From Microbacterium ginsengisoli (GTDB lineage: Bacteria > Actinomycetota > Actinomycetes > Actinomycetales > Microbacteriaceae), in NCBI RefSeq assembly GCF_000956535.1, contig NZ_JYIY01000069.1:20157-84156 (forward strand): 64,000 bases of DNA, in the 5' to 3' direction. Below the pieces are notes generated by a model that was not told where the DNA came from, did not search any database, and saw nothing but the letters and a program-made list of their open reading frames with translations. Both the position numbers and the translations under genes were made by a program. Positions 22,643 through 29,029 of the stretch are shown here, piece by piece (the first letter of the stretch is position 1; the number at the start of each line of letters is the position of its first letter).

Positions 22643-23185
22643 TCAGGCCTCCTGCATGATTCGGGCGTACGCGGCGTTGGCGCGCGCCGGGTTGAAGGGT
22701 TCACGCGCGTGGTGTGCGCGGGAGTGTTCTTGGCCGCAGGCGCGGCACTGGCGGCCGCCGTTCGCGAGTGCGCCGAGGCGGAGGTTCGGAGCGACGAGCT
22801 GGTGCCCACGGGGGCACTCGGTCTTGGAGGAGTTGTGGTGCGTGCCGTGGAGCACGCGGTCCTCGTTGTTCTCGCCCCTCGTGCCGTAGCGAAGGTTCGA
22901 CACGGCGTTGTGAGCGGGGTTGCCGTCGAGGTGACGGGTTTCGAGTCCGGCCGGCAGTGGGCCGAGGAACGCCTCGCCGACGATGCGGTGGACCTCGAAC
23001 GTGCGCCCTCGACCGTCTCGCCACAGGCTCAGGTGGAGGTGTCCGCTGTCGCGGACGGCGGCGCGCAGCTCGGACCCGGATATGGCGCGGCCGAGAGAGT
23101 CGCGGCGGGGGAGGGATCGAACTGCACCCTCGTCGCTAACCTCGTAGATGCCTTCGTAGCCGACAACGGCGAGCCACCGGGCCAT
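22643..23185 (-). CDS. HNH homing endonuclease (NUMOD4-HNH), paralogue of 358-927
   Basis: 180 aa. WLAVVGYEGIYEVSDEGAVRSLPRRDS is a clean NUMOD4 module. The HNH core follows: FEVHRIVGEAFLGPLPAGLETRHLDGNPAHNAVSNLRYGTRGENNEDRV. The C-terminus has the zinc-type pairs CPRGH and CRACG. It matches the 358-927 protein along its length, so two relatives have settled in one genome. It lies between a small membrane protein gene and the ATPase gene with only one base to the latter. Confidence 0.9.
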   Translation of the reverse strand: MARWLAVVGYEGIYEVSDEGAVRSLPRRDSLGRAISGSELRAAVRDSGHLHLSLWRDGRGRTFEVHRIVGEAFLGPLPAGLETRHLDGNPAHNAVSNLRYGTRGENNEDRVLHGTHHNSSKTECPRGHQLVAPNLRLGALANGGRQCRACGQEHSRAHHAREPFNPARANAAYARIMQEA

Positions 23186-23207
23186 CAGCGGTCTCCATCC
23201 ATGCGGT

Positions 23208-23372
23208 TCATCGGTGTTCCTTTCGGCGGCGGGATCTGATCGCGCGGAGCCCTGCCAGACCCGCGATGAGAAGGACCACGACCAGCAGGTCGAGTCCGTT
23301 GATGGGGCGGTCAGCGATCGCGAACGGCGCGAGCAGCAGACCGAGGATGAGGGCGGCGGCGAACCCGATCAC
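23208..23372 (-). CDS. Small two-helix membrane protein
   Basis: 54 aa from GTG 23372, overlapping the stop of the upstream gene (GTGA). The sequence reads as two hydrophobic segments, VIGFAAALILGLLLAPFAIA and LDLLVVVLLIAGLAGLRAI, joined by a short DRPING turn, ending with a basic RSRRRKEHR tail. It is too short for routine calling, but frame, overlap and composition agree. Possible roles are superinfection exclusion or membrane anchoring of replication; unproven. Confidence 0.6.
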   Translation of the reverse strand: MIGFAAALILGLLLAPFAIADRPINGLDLLVVVLLIAGLAGLRAIRSRRRKEHR

Positions 23373-23950
23373 AGCGGGTCACCGCCGAGACGGTCGTGGA
23401 GGGTGTTCTCCTCGAGGTCGACCTCGAGGCTGTCGAACACGGACCAGACAAGGTCCAGCCACGTGTTCGGCCGGCGGGCGTCTTCGATGTCGAGATCCGG
23501 GTCGGTGTCGTGCTGGTCGCGGTACGACTCCCACGCGGTAGTGATCGCCTGCGAGATCTGCTGGTCCGTGCGGGTGATGCCCGCCGCGAGCAGACGGTCG
23601 CGGACGTCCTCGACACGGGACTGGTAGGGGAGAGTCGGGCCAATGCGCCAAACCGCGGCGGACACGCCGTCCTGCTTCACCCGTCCGGCCTTGTGCACAC
23701 GGTCGTCGGCGACGAGCTCCCCGCGGGCGGTGCGGATGCGGGAGTCGGAGAACCGGTGCCCGGCGCGCCGCACCTCGACGACGATCTGCTTATCGGTCAG
23801 CGCGATCCCGAACGCGAGGACGTCGAGGACAGCGGCCTGAGACGCGGCGACGGACGACGCGGACGCGTCCGCGGCCTCGTGGGACTCGATCGGGTCGAAC
23901 AGGCGCGCCCGGGGGGAGTCGCCGTTCATGACGATCTGCGGGACACTCAC
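23369..23950 (-). CDS. Winged-helix-like early phage protein
   Basis: 193 aa. The segment VLDVLAFGIALTDKQIVVEVRRAGHRFSDSRIRTARGELVADDRVHKAG looks like a winged-helix domain of the sort found in phage regulators. A second related helix set follows (RVEDVRDRLLAAGITRTDQQISQAITTAW). The C-terminus (WLDLVWSVFDSLEVDLEENTLHDRLGGDPL) is acidic. It overlaps both neighbours. A DNA-binding function is likely; the target is unknown. Confidence 0.6.
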   Translation of the reverse strand: MSVPQIVMNGDSPRARLFDPIESHEAADASASSVAASQAAVLDVLAFGIALTDKQIVVEVRRAGHRFSDSRIRTARGELVADDRVHKAGRVKQDGVSAAVWRIGPTLPYQSRVEDVRDRLLAAGITRTDQQISQAITTAWESYRDQHDTDPDLDIEDARRPNTWLDLVWSVFDSLEVDLEENTLHDRLGGDPL

Positions 23951-24099
23951 AGGACCGCCGCCCCCCAGATCGCCATGGCGACGAGGAACGGGATCATCCA
24001 GGGCGCGACCTTCTCCGCGACCTCGTCCACCCGCGAAGCGAGCACCGCGCGAGCACGTGCACGATCGGTGCGGCGGACGGCCACCTTCGAGGCATCCAT
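23947..24099 (-). CDS. Small single-span membrane protein
   Basis: 50 aa, ATG 24099 with GGAGG seven bases upstream. A basic N-terminal half (RRTDRARARAVLASRVDEVAEKV) leads into one membrane span at the extreme C-terminus (APWMIPFLVAMAIWGAAVL), a tail-anchored layout. It overlaps the next genes by one and four bases. Function unknown. Confidence 0.6.
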   Translation of the reverse strand: MDASKVAVRRTDRARARAVLASRVDEVAEKVAPWMIPFLVAMAIWGAAVL

Positions 24100-24437
24100 C
24101 ACGCGACCTCCACGCACTCGAACGACTCCGTCACATCGGCCGGGCGCATCAGCGTGCGCTCGGGCGTGCCGACGTGGACGACTTCGAATCGCACGGCCCC
24201 GCAGAGGTGACGGACCGCCGTCACCCTTTGCCCGTCCGCCAGATCCGTGACCTCGATGCGCTCGCGAAGATGCTCGGCCCACGCGGCCACGGACTCGACC
24301 GAGTCAGCGATCACGGTCACCGTGAGCGGGCTGTCCGGGTACTTCAACCCGGGCCGCTCGTCCGGGAACAGCACCACCGTGTTCGCCAAGGCGCGCAGCC
24401 CCTCGGCGATATCCACGACGTCGAACGCGTCGCTCAT
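24099..24437 (-). CDS. Early phage protein, unknown
   Basis: 112 aa. DVVDIAEGLRALANTVVLFPDERPGLKYPDSPLTVTVIADSVESVAAWAEHLRERIEVTDL is an alternating strand-helix pattern. The C-terminus reads RFEVVHVGTPERTLMRPADVTESFECVEVA. No motif recognised. It sits in the operon of small overlapping early genes. Confidence 0.58.
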   Translation of the reverse strand: MSDAFDVVDIAEGLRALANTVVLFPDERPGLKYPDSPLTVTVIADSVESVAAWAEHLRERIEVTDLADGQRVTAVRHLCGAVRFEVVHVGTPERTLMRPADVTESFECVEVA

Positions 24438-24856
24438 GCTGCCTTCTCCTTTGCTGCTTCGAGCAGCAGCTCGCGGAACTTCGCAAGGTGTCCGTACTTC
24501 GCCTGGAGGATGCGGATCTCACGCTTCAGCTCGCTGAGGAGCAGGCGCGCGCTGAACGGGTCGGCGAGCACCTCCTCGGTCGGCACGTAGCCTTCCGACG
24601 GGCTGTCCTCCCCGCGGACCGCGACGAAGGCGCGCACGTCTGTGGTGGTCTCCGCATCGGACGCGAATGTGATCTTGACGCTGCGGATCAACTCGGCTGC
24701 CTGGTCCCGGCGGTACTTCTCTGCCGCAACGTCGTCTCGCCACTCGAACCGCCAGTGAAGGGGCGCATCCTCCGCACGGGACGCGTCGACCACGTTCATC
24801 GGTGTCAGGGCGCCGTACGCGGCGCGGATGCTGAGCAGCTCATCGCGGAGGCTCAT
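24434..24856 (-). CDS. Early phage protein, unknown
   Basis: 140 aa. SLRDELLSIRAAYGALTPMNVVDASRAEDAPLHWRFEWRDDVAAEKYRRDQAAELIRSVKITFA is followed by VRAFVAVRGEDSPSEGYVPTEEVLADPFSARLLLSELKREIRILQAKYGHLAKFRELL. The pattern HxRFEWDD..AAEKYR..QA..LIRSV..TF is shared by a widespread actinophage early protein of unknown role. Overlaps both neighbours by four bases. Confidence 0.62.
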   Translation of the reverse strand: MSLRDELLSIRAAYGALTPMNVVDASRAEDAPLHWRFEWRDDVAAEKYRRDQAAELIRSVKITFASDAETTTDVRAFVAVRGEDSPSEGYVPTEEVLADPFSARLLLSELKREIRILQAKYGHLAKFRELLLEAAKEKAA

Positions 24857-25497
24857 GAGAGCACTTCGATTTCACGTGACGCGTCGACCGCGTAGGTGCC
24901 GAATTCACCGCGCTTCTCGGGACGCCACTCGCCGACCCCGATGCCCAGGCCGCCCGCATCGATGAGAGACAAGACCGACTGACGCGAGATCGAGGAGGTA
25001 ACGAACGTCACCTCGAGAACCGCCGACCACGTCGGGAACTCAGGGCGGTACCGGAGGTCTGCGGATCTCGACGGGCCGCCGAGACGCACCACGTCTTCCC
25101 GCATCCGCGGCTCCCCGACGATCTCGACGAGTTGCTGCGGGTCGGCCTCGGAGAGGATGCCGCGCATGAAGATGAACTGACGCAGCGACGTCATCGACAC
25201 CGACTTGTCGTAGAACCGAGCGGCGCCAATGGTCGCCGCCTTGAAGGCGGTAACGGGGAACCCGAAACGGTCACCGTTCGGATCGCTGATCCGATACAGC
25301 GCCGCGGTGTACTCGGATCGCGGGTCGCGGACCTCCTTCAGCTTCTTCCGGCCCTGCTGCGCGTCGAGCATCTGACGCTTCGACTTCTCGGAGAAGTTAT
25401 GCACGATCAGCGGCGATGTGCCGACGATCGGAACGCGCACTGTCTCCGCAGCGATCCGGTCGATCTGAATCGCTGCGCCTTCGGTTACACTCGCCAT
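24853..25497 (-). CDS. Phage protein with GIGEWRPEK-type C-terminus
   Basis: 214 aa from ATG 25497. VPIVGTSPLIVHNFSEKSKRQMLDAQQG near the N-terminus, GFPVTAFKAATIGAARF in the middle, RPEFPTWSAVLEVTFVTSSISRQSVLSLIDAGGLGIGVGEWRPEKRGEFGTYAV near the C-terminus. The protein is conserved in many phages without an assigned function. The closing Gly-rich GIGVGEWRPEKRGEFGTY recalls the glycine-rich turn of RAMP/Cas7-like ferredoxin folds, but that is a visual resemblance only. It is the first large early gene after the regulators. Confidence 0.65.
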   Translation of the reverse strand: MASVTEGAAIQIDRIAAETVRVPIVGTSPLIVHNFSEKSKRQMLDAQQGRKKLKEVRDPRSEYTAALYRISDPNGDRFGFPVTAFKAATIGAARFYDKSVSMTSLRQFIFMRGILSEADPQQLVEIVGEPRMREDVVRLGGPSRSADLRYRPEFPTWSAVLEVTFVTSSISRQSVLSLIDAGGLGIGVGEWRPEKRGEFGTYAVDASREIEVLS

Positions 25498-25784
25498 GAG
25501 AATCCCATCTCGTTCGAGCGCCCCGTTGCTGCGGGGCGCTTTCTCGTGGTGCGGTCGCGTGACCGCCCGTGCGCGTCGACGACTCGAACGTCGATGTGAT
25601 CCACTCGCGCGAACTTCCTCATGCCGGCCGCACCGCGCCCAGCCGAGCCCTGCCGGAACCAGCGCTGCCATGCCATGCCTGCCGTGCCCTGCCGCGCCAA
25701 GCCCTGCCAAACCAGGCCCATCCGCGCCTGCCATGCCCTGCCGCGCCAGGCCATGCCGCACCAGGCCACGCCATGCCTGCCACG
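25498..25784 (-). other. 287-base gene-free early region with hairpin and GCCNN repeats
   Basis: No convincing coding sequence. The only open frames are low-complexity Ala/Trp/Arg/Gly strings made by the repeat. It contains a 9-bp hairpin at 25517-25540 and a pentanucleotide-periodic stretch at about 25655-25790. The region lies between the two small HTH genes and the first large early gene, where an origin, leader or transcription-control element would fit. Confidence 0.6.
25517..25540. terminator. GC hairpin in the early leader
   Basis: AGCGCCCCG (25517-25525) pairs with CGGGGCGCT (25532-25540), loop TTGCTG. TTTCTC follows on the plus strand, so it could terminate rightward RNA or act as an attenuator for leftward early transcription. 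Confidence 0.5.
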
Positions 25785-25790
25785 TCAGAC
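25655..25790. repeat. Degenerate (GCCNN)n pentanucleotide-periodic repeat
   Basis: For about 135 bases GCC recurs at about 5-base steps (CTGCC, ATGCC, ATGCC, then CGCCA, AGCCC, TGCCA and so on, with a few slips), the variable bases mostly AT, TG, CG and AG. On the minus strand this is GGCAT/GGCAG/GGCGC. The 5-base step places GGC every half turn of the helix. It is not protein-like in any frame. Confidence 0.75.
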
Positions 25791-26033
25791 CGCCCGAAGC
25801 AGCTCACGCATGCGCTTCGTCCGCTGGTGAGCCTCAGACCGTGTCGGGTCACTCGGCTCGTGATGCGTCATCGCACGAACCCGCTCTACGTCCTCGGCGG
25901 ACATGCGACGAGTGCGCTCGCTGAACTTCGAGTGCGGCCAGCGCCCTGCGTAGACGTTGTCCCGCACGACCTCGTACGGGATGCTGAGCTGCTCTGCGAT
26001 CTCGCGGAGCGTGAACAGCGCTTGGGTGCTCAC
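25785..26033 (-). CDS. Small HTH protein, excisionase/AlpA-like
   Basis: 82 aa from GTG 26033, overlapping the stop of the Cro-like gene (GTGA). ALFTLREIAEQLSIPYEVVRDNVYAGRWPHSKFSERTRRMSAEDVERVRAMTHHE is a MerR/excisionase-type winged helix. The C-terminus is basic and helical. As second gene of the leftward early transcript it could be the excisionase or a second regulator; no integrase is in view to decide. Confidence 0.7.
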   Translation of the reverse strand: MSTQALFTLREIAEQLSIPYEVVRDNVYAGRWPHSKFSERTRRMSAEDVERVRAMTHHEPSDPTRSEAHQRTKRMRELLRAV

Positions 26034-26263
26034 GCCGCATCCTCTACTCGGAATTCCTCGGGTAGGAGCTGTGTGGGATGGAGGCCGAGTGCCTTAGCGA
26101 TTCGGGCGATCTCGCTGATCGTGAATTCTCCGCCGCCGCGAACCTTGCGGCGCAGGGTCGGAATCGCGAGACCCGCACGCTCGGCGGTCCACTTCACCGA
26201 GCGATCCGCGGCGAGGATTGCGTCCTCGACCAGCTCCGCTGGTGTCTTCGAGTCGGTAGTCAT
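26030..26263 (-). CDS. Cro-like XRE-family regulator
   Basis: 77 aa from ATG 26263. SVKWTAERAGLAIPTLRRKVRGGGEFTISEIARIAKALGLHPTQLLP is a five-helix HTH_XRE domain covering most of the protein. No ribosome site precedes it. Instead TATAGT (26270-26275) ends six bases upstream, with TTGTTC 17 bases further, so the mRNA would start at or next to the ATG and be leaderless. Divergent from the plus-strand XRE gene across a palindrome. It is likely the first gene of the lytic transcript (Cro role), by analogy. Confidence 0.82.
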   Translation of the reverse strand: MTTDSKTPAELVEDAILAADRSVKWTAERAGLAIPTLRRKVRGGGEFTISEIARIAKALGLHPTQLLPEEFRVEDAA

Positions 26264-26269
26264 ATGAAG

Positions 26270-26298
26270 ACTATAGAGTACGAATGAGTACCGAACAA
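26270..26298 (-). promoter_or_regulatory. Early leftward promoter (leaderless)
   Basis: On the minus strand: -35 TTGTTC (26293-26298), 17-base spacer, -10 TATAGT (26270-26275), then ATG at 26263. Good match to a sigma-70-type promoter firing at the start codon. Confidence 0.75.
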
Positions 26299-26320
26299 GC
26301 GTTGTCCGAACTTTCAAGGT

Positions 26321-26353
26321 AGCAATTTGACTACCCTTGGTAGTCAAATTGCT
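26321..26353. promoter_or_regulatory. Perfect palindromic operator of the immunity region
   Basis: AGCAATTTGACTACC (26321-26335), CTT, GGTAGTCAAATTGCT (26339-26353): 15-bp arms without mismatch. It lies between the two divergent HTH genes, 15 bases before the plus-strand start and about 23 bases behind the minus -35. Probably bound by one or both XRE proteins. Confidence 0.8.
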
Positions 26354-26355
26354 GC

Positions 26356-26361
26356 TATGGT
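26356..26361 (+). promoter_or_regulatory. -10 box of the rightward repressor promoter
   Basis: TATGGT, six bases before ATG 26368, with no ribosome site between. This implies a second leaderless transcript. The right arm of the palindrome covers the -35 position, so the repressor would block its own promoter when bound. Confidence 0.6.
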
Positions 26362-26367
26362 CCCCGT

Positions 26368-26613
26368 ATGGGAGATTACGGAGACGCCTTCAATGCTGCG
26401 GTGGCAGCCGAACTAAGGGGCCAGCGCGCGAAGCAACGCATCACCATCGATGAGCTCGTGCGTCGTACGGGCTACGCCAAGAGCACCGTCCTCAACTACC
26501 TCAATGGGCACCGTGACATTCCACTGTCCGCACTCGCTGAGCTCTGCCGAGCATTGGACGTCAGCTATCGAGCCATCGCCGATCGCGCCGAGCAAGCGCT
26601 CAATGGCGAATGA
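26368..26613 (+). CDS. XRE-family phage repressor (CI-like)
   Basis: 81 aa. AAVAAELRGQRAKQRITIDELVRRTGYAKSTVLNYLNGHRDIPLSALAELCRALDVSYRAIADRAEQAL is a full HTH_XRE domain with little else; there is no C-terminal peptidase domain as in LexA/CI. It is transcribed rightward, away from the lytic genes, and lies next to the att junction. These points make it the best candidate for the lysogeny repressor. Induction would then not be through RecA-stimulated self-cleavage. The role is inferred from orientation and operator. Confidence 0.78.
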   Translation: MGDYGDAFNAAVAAELRGQRAKQRITIDELVRRTGYAKSTVLNYLNGHRDIPLSALAELCRALDVSYRAIADRAEQALNGE

Positions 26614-26767
26614 CGGGCTTACGCCACATGCTCGTGCTACCTCTGCGACTACTGCGACAGTGAGCAATCAAACCCCCAAGTTTCGAATGTTTGTTCGACT
26701 ATAGGACTGGCATGGGACACTTACAAGCGGCAGAGTGGTCACTGCACATTCATCAGTGGGGGTAATC
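26614..26767 (+). other. Intergenic spacer upstream of the coiled-coil membrane gene
   Basis: 154 bases. AT-rich for this genome, with TATAGG at 26700-26705 as a possible -10 and GGGGG just before the next ATG. No gene seen. Confidence 0.4.
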
Positions 26768-27406
26768 ATGGGAGACGAAGTTGAGCCAGCACCGGAAGGG
26801 CCCGCGACTTGGCGCGAGCGGATTAGGGGCATCGGGCGAGAGGTGAAGCCGGGCGGGAAGGCCTGGGTGCCGGCGCTCGCGATTCTCGGTGCGATCGTGG
26901 TGGTAGCTGCAATCGGGGTGCCGACTATCCTTCGAATCCAGGACCAGGCACGGTCCGTTGAACTCCTATCGACTCAACTAGCAAACACCGAGTCTGACCT
27001 CAGCATCGCGAAGGCCGAGGCGAAGAACCTTGGCGACTCGCTAGCTGCTGCCCGGAACAGCGCAGCCCAGAAGGATGCTGACATAGCCGCGCGCGAAGCC
27101 GACTTGAAGGCGCGAGAGGACGCCGTGAGTCAGCGTGAAGCTGCCGTGTCCGCGACAGAGCAGAAGATCGCTGAGAACTCATTCTCGGGCGGCGTCTACG
27201 TCGTGGGCACCGACGTCGCTGCGGGCACGTACCGGACGGGGCAGATCGACTCGGGGCTCTGCTACTACGCATGGAAGGCGGGAACCGATTCGGACTCTCG
27301 GATTCTCGATAACAACGTCGTGCAGGAGGGCGCAGCAACTGCGACCCTGCGAGAGGGTCAGGTGTTCGAGTCAAGCGGCTGCGGCACTTGGACGAAGTTG
27401 GGATAG
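26768..27406 (+). CDS. Membrane-anchored coiled-coil protein, possible lysogenic conversion factor
   Basis: 212 aa from ATG 26768 with GGGGG upstream. Cytoplasmic N-terminus (TWRERIRGIGREVKPGGK), one membrane span (AWVPALAILGAIVVVAAIGVPTIL), a coiled coil of about 80 residues (LLSTQLANTESDL through AVSATEQKIAE), and a C-terminal domain GVYVVGTDVAAGTYRTGQIDSGLCYYAW with two Cys that could form a disulphide outside. The C-domain is found on secreted actinobacterial proteins. It is expressed with the repressor, so it may act in the lysogen, for instance in exclusion of other phages. This is inference. Confidence 0.75.
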   Translation: MGDEVEPAPEGPATWRERIRGIGREVKPGGKAWVPALAILGAIVVVAAIGVPTILRIQDQARSVELLSTQLANTESDLSIAKAEAKNLGDSLAAARNSAAQKDADIAAREADLKAREDAVSQREAAVSATEQKIAENSFSGGVYVVGTDVAAGTYRTGQIDSGLCYYAWKAGTDSDSRILDNNVVQEGAATATLREGQVFESSGCGTWTKLG

Positions 27407-27490
27407 CTCTGTTGACTGCGTCAACGAATGGCCGATTTCGTGGGTGCTCGTAGCTTCATTTCGGACTGGCCACCCGCGAAATTTCAATCC
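27407..27490 (+). other. Short AT-richer spacer before the att junction
   Basis: 84 bases without a gene. AAATTTCAATCC at 27479-27490 leads into the tRNA-derived sequence. No 5' half of a tRNA can be found here (no GGAGACG acceptor strand), confirming that the tRNA piece is a remnant. Confidence 0.5.
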
Positions 27491-27543
27491 TCTAACGCGT
27501 TGCCGCGGTGCGAGGGAGGGTTCAAATCCCTCCGTCTCCGCCA
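27491..27543 (+). other. Prophage attachment site: displaced 3' end of tRNA-Ser
   Basis: Reading from 27516: T-stem GAGGG, T-loop TTCAAAT, CCCTC, acceptor strand CGTCTCC, discriminator G at 27540, encoded CCA at 27541-27543. G73 and the long variable arm (about 27491-27515) fit tRNA-Ser. The remaining 5' parts of the tRNA are missing. The piece is followed by what looks like the original tRNA terminator. Phages that recombine into tRNA 3' ends bring their own copy and push the old one to the far end, as seen here. The precise crossover limits need the other junction. Confidence 0.85.
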
Positions 27544-27544
27544 G

Positions 27545-27569
27545 AAACCCCCGGATGCCCGGGGGTTTT
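27545..27569 (+). terminator. Rho-independent terminator of the former tRNA-Ser
   Basis: AAACCCCCGG and CCGGGGGTTT form a 10-bp stem with ATGC loop, ending in TTTT. It directly follows the tRNA CCA, marking the first chromosomal sequence right of the prophage. Confidence 0.85.
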
Positions 27570-27596
27570 CGCGTTGTCCGTGAGTTCTCGAGTGCG

Positions 27597-28877
27597 TCAG
27601 GAGTCGGCCTGCGCGCGGGCCGCGATGAACGGCTCGGAGGCGCGCACCTCGAGCGCGGCCTGGGTGGCCGTGGTCCGCTCGATGAGACGATGACCCATCA
27701 GCCGCTCGGCCTTCTCGAGCCTGCTGACCAGGGTGTTCCGATGGATGAACAGGCGGTCGGCGGCGGGTGCGATGCGCGTGCGTGTGTCGAAGAACACTCG
27801 CACGGTCTCGCGCAGCTCGGCCATCTCGTCCGTGTCTGCCGACAGGTCTTGCAGCACTGTCTCGGCGAACCACATCGCCCGTTCCGGGTCCTGCAGCAGG
27901 AGCGCCCGTAGGGCGACGTCGCGGTAGAGCGCGCCGCGGCGGCGGCGCTCGCCCCGACTCACCGCGAGCGCCGCGAGTGACTTGAGATGGCTTCTCCGGA
28001 AACCCGCGCGACCCGGATGGGCTTCGCCGATGCCGACGAGCAGTGTGTCGTCGAATCGCAGCGCATCGAGGGATTCCACGCGCACCGGGCCGTCTGTCGT
28101 GACCCAGAGCCAGACCTCGCCAGACCCTGTCGCGTGCCGCACCGAGCGCGTGGTGCCGACCGCGCGCTGCAGGGCATCGGCGACCGCGTCCACCGCGCGC
28201 GGGGTCATCGTCGCTCCGGGCGGTGCGCCGATCGTGCTCGCCAGATGCCAGCTCTCGACCGGAACCCCCAGCACGGATGAGGCCACCTGGTCGTCGACCG
28301 CTTCTCCCGCGACGAGGGAGCGCACCATCGCCCGCCGGCGTGCGTGTTCCGACTGGAACGCACGGCGCCGCTCCGCATCGATTGCCGAGATGAACGCACC
28401 TACCCACCCGTCGACGGTCTGGGTCACGACGTGGGTGAGTGCGGGGACGTCGGCCGCCCCTCCGAGTTCGACCGCCCGAGAGACGAGGGCGTCGAGCCAC
28501 GCGTGCTGCATCATGCGCATCGTGTCGACGACCCGCCCCAGCGGAATGTCGCGAGCGACGATGTCGTCGGCGAACGCGCGCTCTGCCAGGCGCTCGTCGG
28601 GGGTGGTCGGTTCCGATGCGACGCACCGCTCGATCGCCTCGGCGAGCACGTGCTCGGCGAGGGCGCGCATGTGGGGCCACGGCGCGAGTGCGTCCGCATC
28701 GGGCCGCGCTCTCAGTACACCGAGCGTGTGGTCCACGGTCGCGACCACCCAGCGCACCGGCCCCTCGCCGAGTGGGGCATGCAGGCGTTCCAGCTCGTCG
28801 TCGGGCAGTGAGGCGGCCGTCGTGGGGGCGCCGTCGAGCGTGCAAACGAGCTCGCGCAGCCGACCCGGGGAGGACAT
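27597..28877 (-). CDS. PucR/CdaR-family transcriptional regulator
   Basis: 426 aa. Central region with ADDIVARDIPLGRVVDTMRMMQHAWLDALV and FQSEHARRRAMVRSLVAGEAVDDQVASSVLGVPVESWHL is typical of the GGDEF-like middle of this family. The C-terminal HTH_30 reads LRETVRVFFDTRTRIAPAADRLFIHRNTLVSRLEKAERLMG. TAGGCT six bases before the ATG suggests a leaderless mRNA. The gene stands alone next to the prophage; its target is not evident from neighbours. Confidence 0.88.
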   Translation of the reverse strand: MSSPGRLRELVCTLDGAPTTAASLPDDELERLHAPLGEGPVRWVVATVDHTLGVLRARPDADALAPWPHMRALAEHVLAEAIERCVASEPTTPDERLAERAFADDIVARDIPLGRVVDTMRMMQHAWLDALVSRAVELGGAADVPALTHVVTQTVDGWVGAFISAIDAERRRAFQSEHARRRAMVRSLVAGEAVDDQVASSVLGVPVESWHLASTIGAPPGATMTPRAVDAVADALQRAVGTTRSVRHATGSGEVWLWVTTDGPVRVESLDALRFDDTLLVGIGEAHPGRAGFRRSHLKSLAALAVSRGERRRRGALYRDVALRALLLQDPERAMWFAETVLQDLSADTDEMAELRETVRVFFDTRTRIAPAADRLFIHRNTLVSRLEKAERLMGHRLIERTTATQAALEVRASEPFIAARAQADS

Positions 28878-29029
28878 GCGGTCAGCCTAGGCGCACCGTG
28901 CACTCTGCACAGAGAGCGCTGTGAAGAGTGGTCGAAGCGACCGATGAGCGGCGACGCGAACACCGCGATCGTGGTGGTCATGCGGGACAACCGCCCGCGA
29001 ACATCCCCCGTGATCAGGAGGTCACCGTC

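Larger units (their letters stand above)
1..27543. mobile_element. Prophage, right-hand part (left end outside window)
   Basis: A continuous block of phage genes: packaging, head, connector and tail genes on the left, replication and recombination in the middle, immunity switch at the right. The right limit is a tRNA-Ser 3' fragment with its terminator, after which ordinary chromosomal genes begin. No integrase, lysis or most tail genes are in the window, so the element continues to the left. Nearly all genes are on the minus strand; only the repressor-like gene, a coiled-coil membrane protein and the endonuclease inside the intein are on the plus strand. The P22-type coat, SPP1-type portal and tape-measure/chaperone set imply a tailed, long-tailed phage. 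Confidence 0.95.

Noticed and set aside
25485..25769. Low-complexity Trp/Ala/Arg/Gly ORFs in the repeat region
   Set aside because: The residues simply follow the GCCNN period and differ completely between frames; no start signal.
26735..26767. Earlier GTG start for the coiled-coil membrane protein
   Set aside because: The extra 11 residues have no ribosome site, while ATG 26768 has a GGGGG just upstream.
27440..27543. A complete tRNA-Ser gene at the att site
   Set aside because: No 5' acceptor strand, D-arm or anticodon arm can be built upstream; only the variable/T-arm/acceptor 3' part is present.
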